From Cervus elaphus (Eukaryota > Chordata > Mammalia > Artiodactyla > Cervidae): DNA of 64,000 nt. The notes beneath the pieces are model-generated. The model saw only the letters and a program-made list of their open reading frames with translations. It was not told the origin of the DNA and ran no database searches. The stretch spans positions 123,291,669 through 123,355,668 of the forward strand of contig NC_057819.1 of NCBI RefSeq assembly GCF_910594005.1, given 5' to 3'. Each line of letters opens with the position of its first letter. The first letter of the stretch is position 1. Below, piece by piece: positions 1 through 12,200 of this stretch. A program made the translations under genes and the position numbers.

Positions 1-39
1 TTACCTCCCTTATTCTCTTCTCAGGGCCACTTATCCACC

Positions 40-213
40 ATGAAAGGCTCCAGGGCCCTCAGCGGCCCCGAGGGCAGCCTGGAAGGCGTGGACTTGAGTC
101 TGACAGGCCTCCCTCCACCCATGAACCGGCGCCCCAATAGTGCTTCCACCACCAAGCCCATCACCCGCTCCATCTCCGTGGTCACTGGCAGTGAGCCAAG
201 GAGGAAGACGCTG
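40..213 (+). CDS. CEP131: CEP131 coding exon 1
   Basis: The exon begins at 25 after a TCAG acceptor, and 25-39 is 5' UTR. It encodes residues 1-58 and ends in phase 0 before GTGAGT. I41-T42-R43-S44-I45-S46 fits the MK2 kinase consensus (hydrophobic at -5, Arg at -3). It corresponds to the human stress-phosphorylated Ser47 that creates a 14-3-3 site. Confidence 0.95.
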
Positions 214-3200
214 GTGAGTATCAGAGCTGGGTGTCAGGTCTGGGGGCTGTTCAGAGCCCCCTGTCTTGGGGTGGCATCTGACTCCTGGGTGAGCTGCACA
301 CCTCGGCAGGCACTTTAGTGTCCATTCATCCCTGGGGCTGTCCGGGGGCAGGAAGGACTCCGGCTCATAGACCAGGGAGCTGACTCACCAAGAGGTCACT
401 GCTAGGGTCACCTGGCCCCACATAGAGCCTAGATCCTGCCAGCGCCAAGCCCTCCATCCCTCCTGTTCCAGCAACATTTGGATTTGTGTGATTCCTCTGT
501 AATGAGGTTGATGTGTGGGGAAGGAGGAGCTCCCTGTGCAGGGCAGGCAGTAGGTGGCAAGTGGGCAGCTGGACGGCAGCAGGAACTTTGGGACGAGAAC
601 TGCCGTGGGTAGCGAATGGCCAGGCTCATTGGTGAGAAGGTGATGAGGAGGACGGTAGCCTTTGTTGTGGTGCCTGGGCAGGCGTCACACGCCTCCCCTT
701 GGACCTTCCACCTGCCAGGGGTGAGGCGCTCCCATTTCACGTGAGAGGCCCGGGACCTGCCCCACCTCAGCAGGGCAAACCCAGGGCCCCCAGGGTGTTC
801 CCCCGCCCACCTGTCACCTGCTCACCTGCCTACGTGTGACCCAGGAGAGCCTCTCACTCAATCTGTGTGCAAGCCTGGCCTGGCCCTGAGTGGACTCGTG
901 AGGGTCTGAAACCTCAGCCACATGGTCAGTTGCTTCTCTCCTTTTTGCAGGAGAACCCAGGGCCCGGAGGCTCCCGGGCCATCAACAACCTTCGCAGATC
1001 TAACAGCGCCACGCAGGTCAACCAACCACAAGCCAACCAGGCGTGGCCCAGCCCCCTCAGGTAACCTCTGACCCCCCCAGGTACTCCCATCCTGCTCTCC
1101 CCTGCCTCGGTCAGTCCTTCTCCCAGCCTCACCGGCGTGAGCACTGGCTGGACAGGGGGGCCAGCCCAGGGCAAGGCAGGCAGGATGAGTTTTTGTCATT
1201 TCCCTCGCAGAGATGTGAACCTCAAGGCTGCTGCCCACCCTGGGCTTTCCCTGGGGCTGTCATGGTGGCCACAGGACAGGGTGTGAGCGCCTCTTCTGGG
1301 CGTGGTTGTCAGAGCGGGCCTGAGAAGTGATATTTCTTTCTGCAAGCTTCGGAGTGGGAGATCCCATCAGTGACCTGGCCCCTCCTGTCCCCTCATAAGA
1401 CGAGTTGTCATCTGGATTCCTGGAGCCGGGCTCCCCAGGCCCCGTGACTGACCTTGCTTGCCATCCCCTCTGTGACTCAGGCCGGCAGAGCCCCCAGACT
1501 TCCTGACTCTCTTCGAGGGCAGCCCCAGTGGGAGAAAAAGGCCAGCCAGTCTGAGCAAAGCCTCCAGTGAGAAGGGAGCCACGTGGAATGTGCTGGTGAG
1601 GCTGCAGCTGAGCTGAGTCGCCAGGCCGTCACGCTGTTTCATTGGGGCTGACGCCTGGTTCCGACTTTGTTTTCGCTGCCCTGTGGAACGGGCTGGTGGG
1701 GGGCAGGGGGCATTAGTGTTAGTTAGCCAGCTTTGACCACGGTGGTCAGTGTGAGGAGGAGCAAAGACCATCCAAGCCCCTGGGTCATCTCACAGCTCCC
1801 CATGTGTGGGTGAGGCGGTGGGGGCAGGGCAGGGGCCCCACATCAGAGGCATGTGCAGCGGGGTGATGGACTGTTGCCTGTGTGCACGAACAGGATGACC
1901 GGCCCAGGGCCTTTACCTTGCCATCTGATGCCCAGAGTCCTGGAGCCCTCGACGTGCCAGTGGGCCCGAGGAGGAGAGAGTGCACGGTGCCCCTGGCCCC
2001 CAACTTCACCGCCAACAACAGGTGCATTGGCTACACCCTCACACTTTGGGTTCCACTTGGCAGAACACCCTGATGGAGCTTCCCTGGGTCCTGAGAAGGG
2101 CCCTACTTTTGGGCATGGTGGCCGTGGAGGGGGCCCGGCAGGCACACTGGGACAGTGCCACAGTGAGCCCTGGCACCAGCTATGTGAATGGGGGGTCCTT
2201 TCCAGAGCCTGAAGCCACCCCCACCCCCATCTCTCCCGGCAGGAGCAACAAGGGTGCCGTGGGCAACTGCGTCACCACCATGGTGCACAACCACTACACC
2301 CCCTCAGAAAAGGTGCTGCCGCCCCCCAAGAGCTCCAACCACACGGCTCCCTCCCTCAAGTAAGGCTGCACAGGCACGCCCAGGCTCATCTTTATCTGGG
2401 GTTCCACTGAGGAAACCACAGCTGCCCCCCAAGTCTCCAATCCCCACCTGAAACCGAAGCCAAGGCAGACCTTGAGCAGGCTGAGCAGAGCAGCCCCGCC
2501 CCAGCCCCGCCCCAGCATGCTCAGGTCAGGGATGGCCTGTGGGTCCCAAGTCACCATCCCGCTCTGCGAGCCTGCTGTGTTAAGTGTGGTGCCCTTTAAC
2601 CCTGGGTGCCACCAGATGGGCCCTGGTGGGGGAGAGGGTGACCCTGAGGATGACCAGCACGTCGGAACAGGACCTCACCTGCTCCTGGGGTCTTCAGGCC
2701 CCAGGACAAGGCCGAGGCAGCTCCCCAAGCCACAAACAGAGCCGTCCCCTGGAGGCTGGGAGAGGGGGCCGGGTCAGGCAGCCATGAACCTTTATCCTCC
2801 CTCCCGGTCAGCAACATCATCAAGGCAGCCACAGACGAGGGCGAGGGCAGCAGCCTTGGGAAACCGCAGAAGAACGTGGCCCGCAGCAACCACGTGGTCC
2901 AGAATAACTCGGGGGGTACCGCCAGCCTGCTAAGACGGAAGGAGGTGACCGAGGAGGAGGCTGAGAGGTGACCACAGCCAGGGCTGGGAGGAGGCCTGAG
3001 GTGCCAGGGAGAGAAATGTCCATGTAAGAATTGTTTTAAGATGGTGCAGGCTGAAAAGACCACACGTTGTACAGTTCTCTTTATACAAAGCCTCAAAAAA
3101 GGTAAATCTACAGAATTAGAAAGTAGAGCAGTGGCTGGCTGGGGCCAGAGGAGTGCAGAGGGGGTCTTTTAGGATCAGTGGAAGCATTCTAGAACTGGAT

Positions 3201-6200
3201 CATGCTGGTGGTCATACAGCTCTCTAAATTTACTAAAAATCATTGAATGGTATATTCCAAATGGGTGAGTTTTATAAATATGTAATCACTTCAGTAAACT
3301 GCTAAGTAAAAAAACACTAAACAGAAGGAAGATATAAAACTGCAAAGGTCAGAACACTGATGGGGCTGCCCCTGGAATCTGGCCACGGGGGAGGGCGGGG
3401 TGTGGGCGCGGTGGGATCTTCTGCTTCTGCAGGTCTGTGCCGTTGTGCTTGGTCAGGAACCACATAGTGATCAGAGCCTGGGCTTTGAGAGCCCCACCTG
3501 GCTGAGCAGTCATCACGGCTGTCCCAACAGAGCTCAGAACCGGGCCCTGGAAGTGGGCGAGCGGGAGGAGCTGGGCAAGGCCTGGGTGTCCACACTGGGA
3601 CACCCCTCTGGGTGCATGTCCCATGGCCGGTGACCACTCACATCCTGTATGGTCCATTAGCACCTTTGCCAAGTGAATCGACAAGGGGTCCCAAGAGCCC
3701 AGGTGAAGGCTTTGTGTTTAACCCGCTTTACTGAGTATAATTCACACACAACAGGATGCCCCTCTGAGGGCACAGGTTTATGAATTCGATGTGTGTGTAG
3801 TTGGAACAACATCACCCCCTACCCTGGGATCCCCTCATACGCCTCTCACCCAGCCCCTCCTGGCCAAGACCCTGGCCACACCAGCCTGTCCCCTGTAGCT
3901 TGCTTTCCCTGGTGGGCCATGCATGGACCCCCAGCCTGTGGCCTCCCGTGCTCGGTCGGCAGGGTCTCTGACTTGTTGCTGTTTGTCTCTGAGTAGTGTC
4001 ACCATCAGGAGCACACAGAGTTCGCTCACAGGTAGTGGTGGGCCTTTGGGTTCCTTTCGGTTTTTATCGATTGTGAATAGTCTGTGCGGATGAGCTTTTC
4101 CATTTCCCTGGGAACGCCAGCACTTGAAGAAGGGCCGCGTGCACTGCCGCTTCTCTGCCCGCTGGGCCTCCTGGAGACCCAGGGAGGGAGGCTGTGACTC
4201 AGCCGCCTCCATCCTGACTCCGCTCTCTGGCAGGTTCATCCACCAGGTGAACCAGGCCGCTGTCACCATCCAGCGCTGGTACCGACACCAGGTGCAGCGG
4301 CGCCAGGCCGGAGCCGCCCGCCTGGAGCGCCTGCTGGCGTCCAAGCGAGAGGTCAGTGTGGGTGTGTGAGCCACACTCCGCAGGGTGGGCATGAATCCCA
4401 GGGGTCCAGCTGTGTACGGCAGGGTTTCTGACCAGTGGGCTTGAACCTAGAATTGCCCCATGAGTCCACTTCATCTGGGGGCCCAGCTTCCTCCCTCCTG
4501 AATTGCTCGGTCACAGGACCTGGGTGCTGGGTCACCCCTGCTGAAATGTGGGGTGGTTTCTGGCTGGGATGCAAAGCTATCTCCCACCTGCAGGAGCCAC
4601 TGGCCACCTGAGAGAGGGGGGCTTGTCCTCTGTGGGGCAGAGAAATGGCAGGATGGGGCCACCCCATCTCTCCAGTCAAACACACTGTGGCTTGGCTTCT
4701 TCAGGGGCAGCGGCAGCGCCTGGGAGAGGGGACCCTCCTGGACCAACACCAACAGAAAGAGGCAGCCAGGAGGAAGGCCCGGGAGGAGAAGGCGCGCCAG
4801 GCCCGGAGGGCAGCCATCCAAGTGAGGGGGTGGCCTGAGCCGTGTGGGAAGCCTGGTGCTGAGGGAGGACCCCCTGTGCCAAGACCACTTGTGCTCCCGG
4901 GGGCCCCCCTGCCCCCTTCCCCGAGACCCTGGGCACGGGGCCTTGGGCAGTGTGACTGGGGGCAGGATGAGGGGCTGCCCTCTCCCCTGGCCCTGGCTGC
5001 TCACAGGGGCTCCCCACGACAGGAACTGCAGCAGAAGCGAGCCCAGAAATCAGGCAATGCTGACCTTGGGCTGCTGAAGGCGACGGGGAAGACGGAGAAG
5101 CCCCAGCCCACCCAGGAGCCAGCCGTGAGGCCAGGGAGCACCGCTCAGCAGACCCGCAAGGCCAATAACACTGGTGAGCAGGGCTGAGAGCCCAGAGGCT
5201 GCCCTGCCGTCCACCCACCACTGCCTCCGGCTCTGTGTGCGGGCTCCCCAATATGGTGACACCTCCTGGAGTTATCCCTGAAGGCAGATGCCCCCCGTCC
5301 AGACCTCCCCATCCCTCTCCCTCAGGAAGGCTCCTGGCTAAGAAGGTGCAGCCTCTGCCAACATCCCCTGGTGCCCTGTGCCATTGCCTCGTTGGCAGCT
5401 TACACTCATGAATAAGGGGTGCTGCTCTCAGCAGACACCAGGCCCTGCTTCTCCACTCCTGTCCCAGTTACTCTGGAGCTGGACACAGGGTCCTTTCAGA
5501 GCAGTTGCATCAGCTCCCTGACCTCTCACTCCAGAAGGTCAGGGCTCCCCTGTGTCCCCACTGCTCCATGAGGTCCACTGTGGCATGTGCTGCCCCAGCC
5601 CTGCCTCCCCCATGCCTGGCTTCTTCCCAAGGGCTCCTCCACGTCTGCAAAGCCCCCTGGTGGGCTGACGCTGTGTTCTGTTGTGCAGGGGCCAGGTTCC
5701 GCACTGCAGGCTTGGAGGACGCTGGCCAGCCTGCCCTTGGCTCGTCCCCAGAGCCCCAGCAGCTCTCCGAGGACAAGCCTCAGGTCTTGGCACAGCCCTT
5801 CCCACCCACCCTGCCCACCTTTGGCTCTGGGATGTGTCGGTGCTGGGGTGGTTGGCACCTGCCTCTTTGCTGTCCCTCCCTGGCCGTGGGGTCACTCACA
5901 CCAGGAGAGGCCACCCAGGATGGGTCTTGTCGATCCAGCGGAGGGCAGGGGTCTCAATGGTTGCTCTGGAATCCTGCTGGGTATTCATGGATGCTGGGGT
6001 GGCACCTCTACAGGCCCATAGAAAAGAGCTGGAAGCTCAGGTTAGGCATTTGCAAAGCCTCCAGCCTCTGGAGACCCCTCCCACCAAGCCACCCTTTTTG
6101 TTTTCCTGGAGGTGGGTCAGGGAGCCGGGGTGGGGGGGCGTCGAGCCTAGTCTCCATGGCTGGGCAGGCACGTGCTCATGTGGAGAAAGCTTCCCCCTTC

Positions 6201-9200
6201 TGTTTTCTGGTGGTCTCTGCATCTAACGGCCAATCTACTGCAGGATGCCAGCCTCCAGGACGTGCCTGGTGAGGGCCTGGAGGGCATGGGCCCTGCTGGG
6301 AGCAGGGCCAAGTCAAAGGCAACCCTGGACGAGCTGCTGGACACGCTGAAGCTGCTGGAGCAGGAACCTGAACCGCTGCCCTGCCCCCGGGCCTACCACA
6401 AGGACAAATATGCCTGGACCGACGAGGTGACCACGGGTCCTGGCACTGCCCATCCGGATCCCAGGGGTGCTTTGGGGGCCAGGGAAGTCCACCAGGCTCC
6501 TCTCTGCTCTAGTAAGACCCTAATGAGGGCCAGATGGGACCTGATTGAATCTCCCCAGTTATCCCAGGGCTCACTAAGGGTTAGGACCCTCAGAATAACC
6601 TAGGGGCAGAGGTGGGGTGGGTACCGCTTCTCTGCCAGTGGTACCCCCTGCCAGGGTCTGGGCAGCTTGAGAGGCCCTCCCTCCAGACCAGACCTTCCTC
6701 TACCCTGGGGGACCCTGAGCAGCTTCTGGAAGGCCAGCCCAGAGTCCTTGGCTGTCCCAACAGCCCCTAACACTGCGCCCCTCCCGCGCAGGAGGATGAT
6801 GCCAGCTCCCTGACAGCGGACAACCTGGAGAAATTTGGGAAGCTGAGTGCAGCCACTGGCCCCCCTGAGGATGGGACCCTGCTTTCAGAGGCCAAACTGC
6901 AGAGCATCATGAACTTCCTGGACGAGATGGAGAAGTCTGGGCAGGGCCGGCCGGCCTCAGCCCCTCAGGTGTGGAAGGGGTCTCGGGGGGGGGGACAGCG
7001 GGTCATCAGCGGGTGACCATGGCCTGCCTGACACAGCCACGTTCACAGGGGCCCATGCCGGAGGAGGGGCTGGGGCGCCTGGAGCCTGCATCCGAGGTCA
7101 GCACATCAGTGATGCGACTGCAGCTGGAGGTGGAGGAGAAGAAGCAGGCAATGGTGCTACTGCAGAGGGCGCTGGTAACGTCCCCACCTGCACTGCGTCT
7201 GTCCCCGGGGCCCGAGCCGGAGCAAGCCCCTGGCCTGACCCTTGAGGGCCTCGTCTCCGTCTCTTCTCCCGCATCCGCTACAGGCACAGCAGCGAGACCT
7301 CACCTTCCGGCGGGTCAAAGAGACGGAGAGGGAGCTGGGCCGGCAGCTGCGGCAGCAGAAGGAGCACTACGAGGCCACCATACAGCGGCACCTGTCTTTC
7401 ATCGACCAGGTGGCACTGCCTGGGAGGCGGGGCTCGGCAAGGCGGTCAGGAGGAGGACGGGGCTGTGTTCTAGACCAGCTCGGGCTTGGTGGAAATTTCT
7501 GGACCCACAGGCCTCCCCTGTGGGCCTCCTTCTCCCTCTGTAGAAACAGACAGCAGCTTCCTCTGTGGGGACCAGGGCGGGTCCAACATATACCAGCCCC
7601 ACGGTGCTGCCCCCGCCTGCCTCCAGTGATGCTCCCCACAGCCATAACCCTCCCCCGACCCATGGCCATGCTCCTTGATCCAGCATGGTGGGCAGGCAAC
7701 AGGAGCAGGTGGGCAGAGCACGTCCAGGGGGGCCCGGCCATGTGGGGTCACTCAGGACCAGTTGGTCCTCTGGGGGCCTGGGGACACATCCAGCAGGACA
7801 GACTCTGAATCTCCCTATGTCCTGGGGAGGCCACCCCTGGTCTGCTGGGGCTGGCAGGGCAGCCAGAGCTCCCCTGCCAGGGTGGTGGAAGCTTCACGCC
7901 CACCCTGTGCTCAGCTGAGCTCCCGTCGGGTCCTTTTCTGAGGAAAACTCTGTGTGAGGGGTCCGTGAAGAGAGGACAGAGCCCAGAGGAACCGAGTGGC
8001 CTCCAGTGACCATGAGCCACACTCTGCTTGGCGGTCATAGGTGTCTGCAAATCAGGGGTCTGCCTTGAGTCCTCGATGAGGCTGGGTGCCCTCCTGGGAG
8101 CTTCATGGAGACACCTTCGCAGGCAGTGGGCAGGCCTTTCTCCCAGGCCGGGTGACGGGGTTGACAGAATGACCCCCGTTCCAGGAACCTCCTGGTGTGG
8201 CCATAGTCGGGGCCTTATAGCCAAGGCACCATCACTATCCGAACTCTGCTGACACCAGCCAGGTCCCAGGGGGACTGAGGGCCCGGGCAGCTGTCGCCCT
8301 TGTCCATGTGCGTGCTCCCCAGGACCCAGGATCCTCCCTCAGACCAGGGAGGGAAGCGAGGCTCAGGATTTGGTGTGCTGGCCTTCCGGGTGAGGGGAGG
8401 CTGGGTCTCCTGGCCCCACAGGGCAGCAGCCTCACTTCCACCCCTGGTCACAGCTGATCGAAGACAAGAAGGCTCTGGGCGAGAAGTGTGAGGCCCTGGT
8501 GGCTGAGCTGAAGCTGGGGGACCAGAGGCGCAAGGACAGGGAGGCCCAGCTGCAGGAGCAGCATGAGCTGGTGAGCCCTTTGCCCTCCCACCACCTGGCC
8601 TAGGCCTCGTGGGCCCTGTGGGAGGGACCCCAGGACAGGCAGCCCCCGGCGCCTCATTCCTTGGCCTCCTAGCTGTTTCCTGAAAGCTTGGCAGGTGGCC
8701 AACCCTGGGGTGGGGGCCAAGGGACTTGTGAGACTCTTTCTGTGTCACAGATAAGGAAGTGGGGTTCAGAGGAGGTGACCGGGGACCTACCACAGCTCTG
8801 GTCCCTGGTCAGAGGGACCCCACTAACTCCTCCCAGCTTTCGTCAGACAAGGACCGCAGTCCCTGATGCCTCCTGCTTTGTCCATGGTCACTGTTGAAAG
8901 GCTGCCTCCTGAAACTCATGGGGCGGCCAGGAGCAGGGTGTCCTTGCATCTTCCTGCTTCCTACAGCTCCTCTGTTGACTCCTGTTTCCTTGTTGATAGG
9001 AGATTAAGAAACTCAAAGAGCTCATGAGCGCCACAGAGAAAGTCCGCAGAGAGAAGTGGATCAATGAGAAAACCCGGAAGATCAAGGAGATCACGGTCAA
9101 AGGTAGGGGCCATCGTGCTGGGAACCACCACGTGGGCGGGGCAGTCATGGGGGTCTTGAGTGAGGACAGTAGTTCCAGTTGCATGTGTGGTGTGGAGACT

Positions 9201-12200
9201 TCCAGGGAAGCAGTGAGACCCAGGGATGGGGCCCCACTGGCTCAAGGCTGGGAGGAGCAGGGGAGGCTGGCGGCACACGAGCTTGGCCACAGACCAGCAT
9301 CCTGACACAGAGCCCCATCCAGGTTGGGGGCCTAGCCTTCCCTTGGCCAGGCTCCCTTTGATGGGTCTTCTTGCCTCCTCCAGCTTCCAGGGGAGTGAGG
9401 GGGGGTGGTCTTGGTGGGGGGAGGATGGCTGCCACTCCTCCTCCACTCAGAGAGCCCTCTAAGGACTGGTGGGGCAGCCCCAACTGTGCCTGCCCACGCT
9501 TGGCCCTCCTGCCCAGGGCACCCTCCTCTGCATTGACACCTTCCTCTAGGAAGACTCTGCAGGCCAGGACACCAAGTGAGGAGCCTCAGTGCAGCGGGCA
9601 GGAAGTAGTGCTGTGGGCACTGGTGGGCTCAGCTGTGCTTCGGGCTGGAGCCCCTGGAGGGGGTCTCCTGGCTGGTCCGCAGCCCTGGTGTTCCAATGGG
9701 CAGAGGTCAGGGGTGCCCCACGGTTAAGGTGGGTATGGGGCAGGGCCCCTGCAGTGCAGTGGTGGACAGAGGTCCCTGCAGCACAGTACTCCCCCAACCC
9801 CCAGGCCTGGAGCCTGAGATCCAGAAGCTGATCGCCAAGCACAAGCAGGAGGTAAAGAAGCTCAAGGGTCTGCACGCGACAGAGCTGCTGCAGGCAGAGG
9901 AGCGCGCGGCGCAGCACTACCGGCGCCAGGCGGAGGAGCTCCGCGAGCACCTGGAGCGGGAGAAGGAGGCGCTGGGCCGGCAGGAGTGGGAGCGAGCCCA
10001 GCAGCGGTGGGGGTCCCGGGGACGCGGGTGGGGGAGCGAGGCCTGGGGTGTGCACAGACTCCCAGAGTGAATAGTACCTCCTTCCTGGCTGCCTCCCTCC
10101 AGGATCAGAGAAATCTGGGGGGGTGGGGGGTTAGTGCAGGACACCAAGGGGCAGGGCAGCTGCAGCTGTACCGGGCAGTTCAGTTCCTAGGATGCGCTCT
10201 GGGGGGCGGCTGGGATGGACGGCGTGTGGGGCCACTGGTGGGTTCTGAGCCTGTCCTGGCTGCGCTTGCCCTGGGCCCCTGTGGTGTGAGGTCCTCCTGT
10301 GTCCGCCCCACTCCCCACCCCTGCCAATGAGTCCTGTGTCCACAGCTTCGAGCAGCACCTGGAGCAGGAGCAGCGGGCCCTGCAGCAGCAGCGGCGGCGG
10401 CTTTACAACGAGGTTGCGGAGGAGAAGGAGCGGCTGGGCCAGCAGGCAGCCAGGTACCACGGGGCGGGGCCTAGCCCTGCCCAGCCCTGCTCTGCCCAGC
10501 CTTATCTAGCCTCCCAGGACTGACCCCTGCTCACCTGCAGGCAGCGGGCAGAGCTGGATGAGCTGAGGCGGCAGCTAGAGGAGAGCAGCTCGGCAGGCGG
10601 CCGGGCCCTGAGGGCCGAGTTTGAGAAGGGGAGAGAGGAGCAGGAGCGCAGACACCAGGTCAGCCCCGCCCCCGGCCCCGCCCCCGGCCCCACCCTGCCC
10701 AGGCTCCTCCCCTCCAAGGCCCCGCCCCCAGCCCCGCCCCACCCCTCTGGGCCCCGCCTAGCAGGAAAGTGCCCACCAGGGGTGGAGGAGGGCAACCACC
10801 AGGACCAGCGCCCCCCCTGGCAGGGTAGCAGCTGCCTGAAGCACTGTGCTGAGCCTGCTTTCACACTAGGGGTCTCCCCAGCTAGCTCACCACAAACTCT
10901 CCGCTTGACCTCAGGCCCGTCCCGGCCCTGGCAGACCCAGCTCTGGGTGGGGAGGGGCCAGGCAAAGCTGCTGTTACACTGTCGACTGCCCCCAGATGGA
11001 ACTGAAGGCCCTGAAGGACCAGCTGGAGGTGGAGAGACAGATGTGGGAAGCCAACTCCGCCAAGAAGGAGGTGGGAGGCGGGTGAGGCCGGGGCAGGGGG
11101 TGGGGGCTTCCTTCCCTCTCCCTTCCTGCCCAGCCTCAAAGCAGGCCTGTAGGCCCTACGTTGGTGGCCTCCCTTTGGGTGGGTGTGGGTTCTGGCTGCC
11201 TGGGGTTGGCGGTGTGATTCTGGTTGTAGTTGAGTGAACTTCTAGATGGGCATGGGAGAAACTGGGGGGCTGGAGTGACTCCAGAGGATGGTGGCAGATG
11301 TTCCTCACCCTCCCCTTGCACAGGTAACTGTTCTGAAAGTTGACAGGCTGACCCACAACCAGTGTGAGGGGCCCACTTGGGAGCAGGTCTCTCCTTACCC
11401 TCTCATGCCTTTCTTCAGATAGGCTGTGCCACCATGCTCTCCTGTCCTGGAAGGAGGTGGTGGTAGAAAGGCACACGGGGGCCACACAAGCCATCAACCA
11501 GGGGACAAAGCCTGAGTAGTGGCCCAGTGGCCACCCTGTCCCCTTCCCACAGCCACGTATCTGTGGGATACATTCCCAGACTTGACTGAGTCAGAGGGCC
11601 TGGCATGTTCAACTTGGTGGGATTTCCAGGTTGCCTTCCAAGAGGCTGCCCCACTGATGCTCTCACCCCCGGGTGGGGGCCCCCCGGCCCTGTGGGTGCC
11701 CCACCCTGCCCTCAGCAGCCAGATGAGGTCCCTTCTTTTATCAGGATCAGTTTGGCAGCAGACACGGTCTCCGAGTGGGGGAAGAACTAGGCTGTGCCGA
11801 CAGCTCCCACTCAGGCCCCTGCTGGGTCCTAATGACAGGACATGGCCCTCAGACCTGAGGACAGGTGAGGTCCACCCTCAGCTGGCCCTCTCCCAGGCCC
11901 CCTTTGCCTCCCCTGCAGGAAGCATGGTTGTTGAACCGAGAACGGGAGCTGAAGGAGGAGATGCGGAAAGGCCGGGACAAGGAGATTGAGCTGGTCATCC
12001 ACCGGCTGGAGGCCGACATGACGCAGGCCAGGGAGGAGAGTGAACGGGCCGCGGAGAACCGGTGAGACCCCGAGAAGCCCGGAGCAAGGCCCAGAGATGG
12101 GCCATGGGACTGCCCCTGACCCAGCTCCTCCCGCCACCAGGGTCAAGCGCGTCCGGGATAAGTACGAGGCGGAGCTCTCGGAGCTGGAGCAGTCGGAGCG

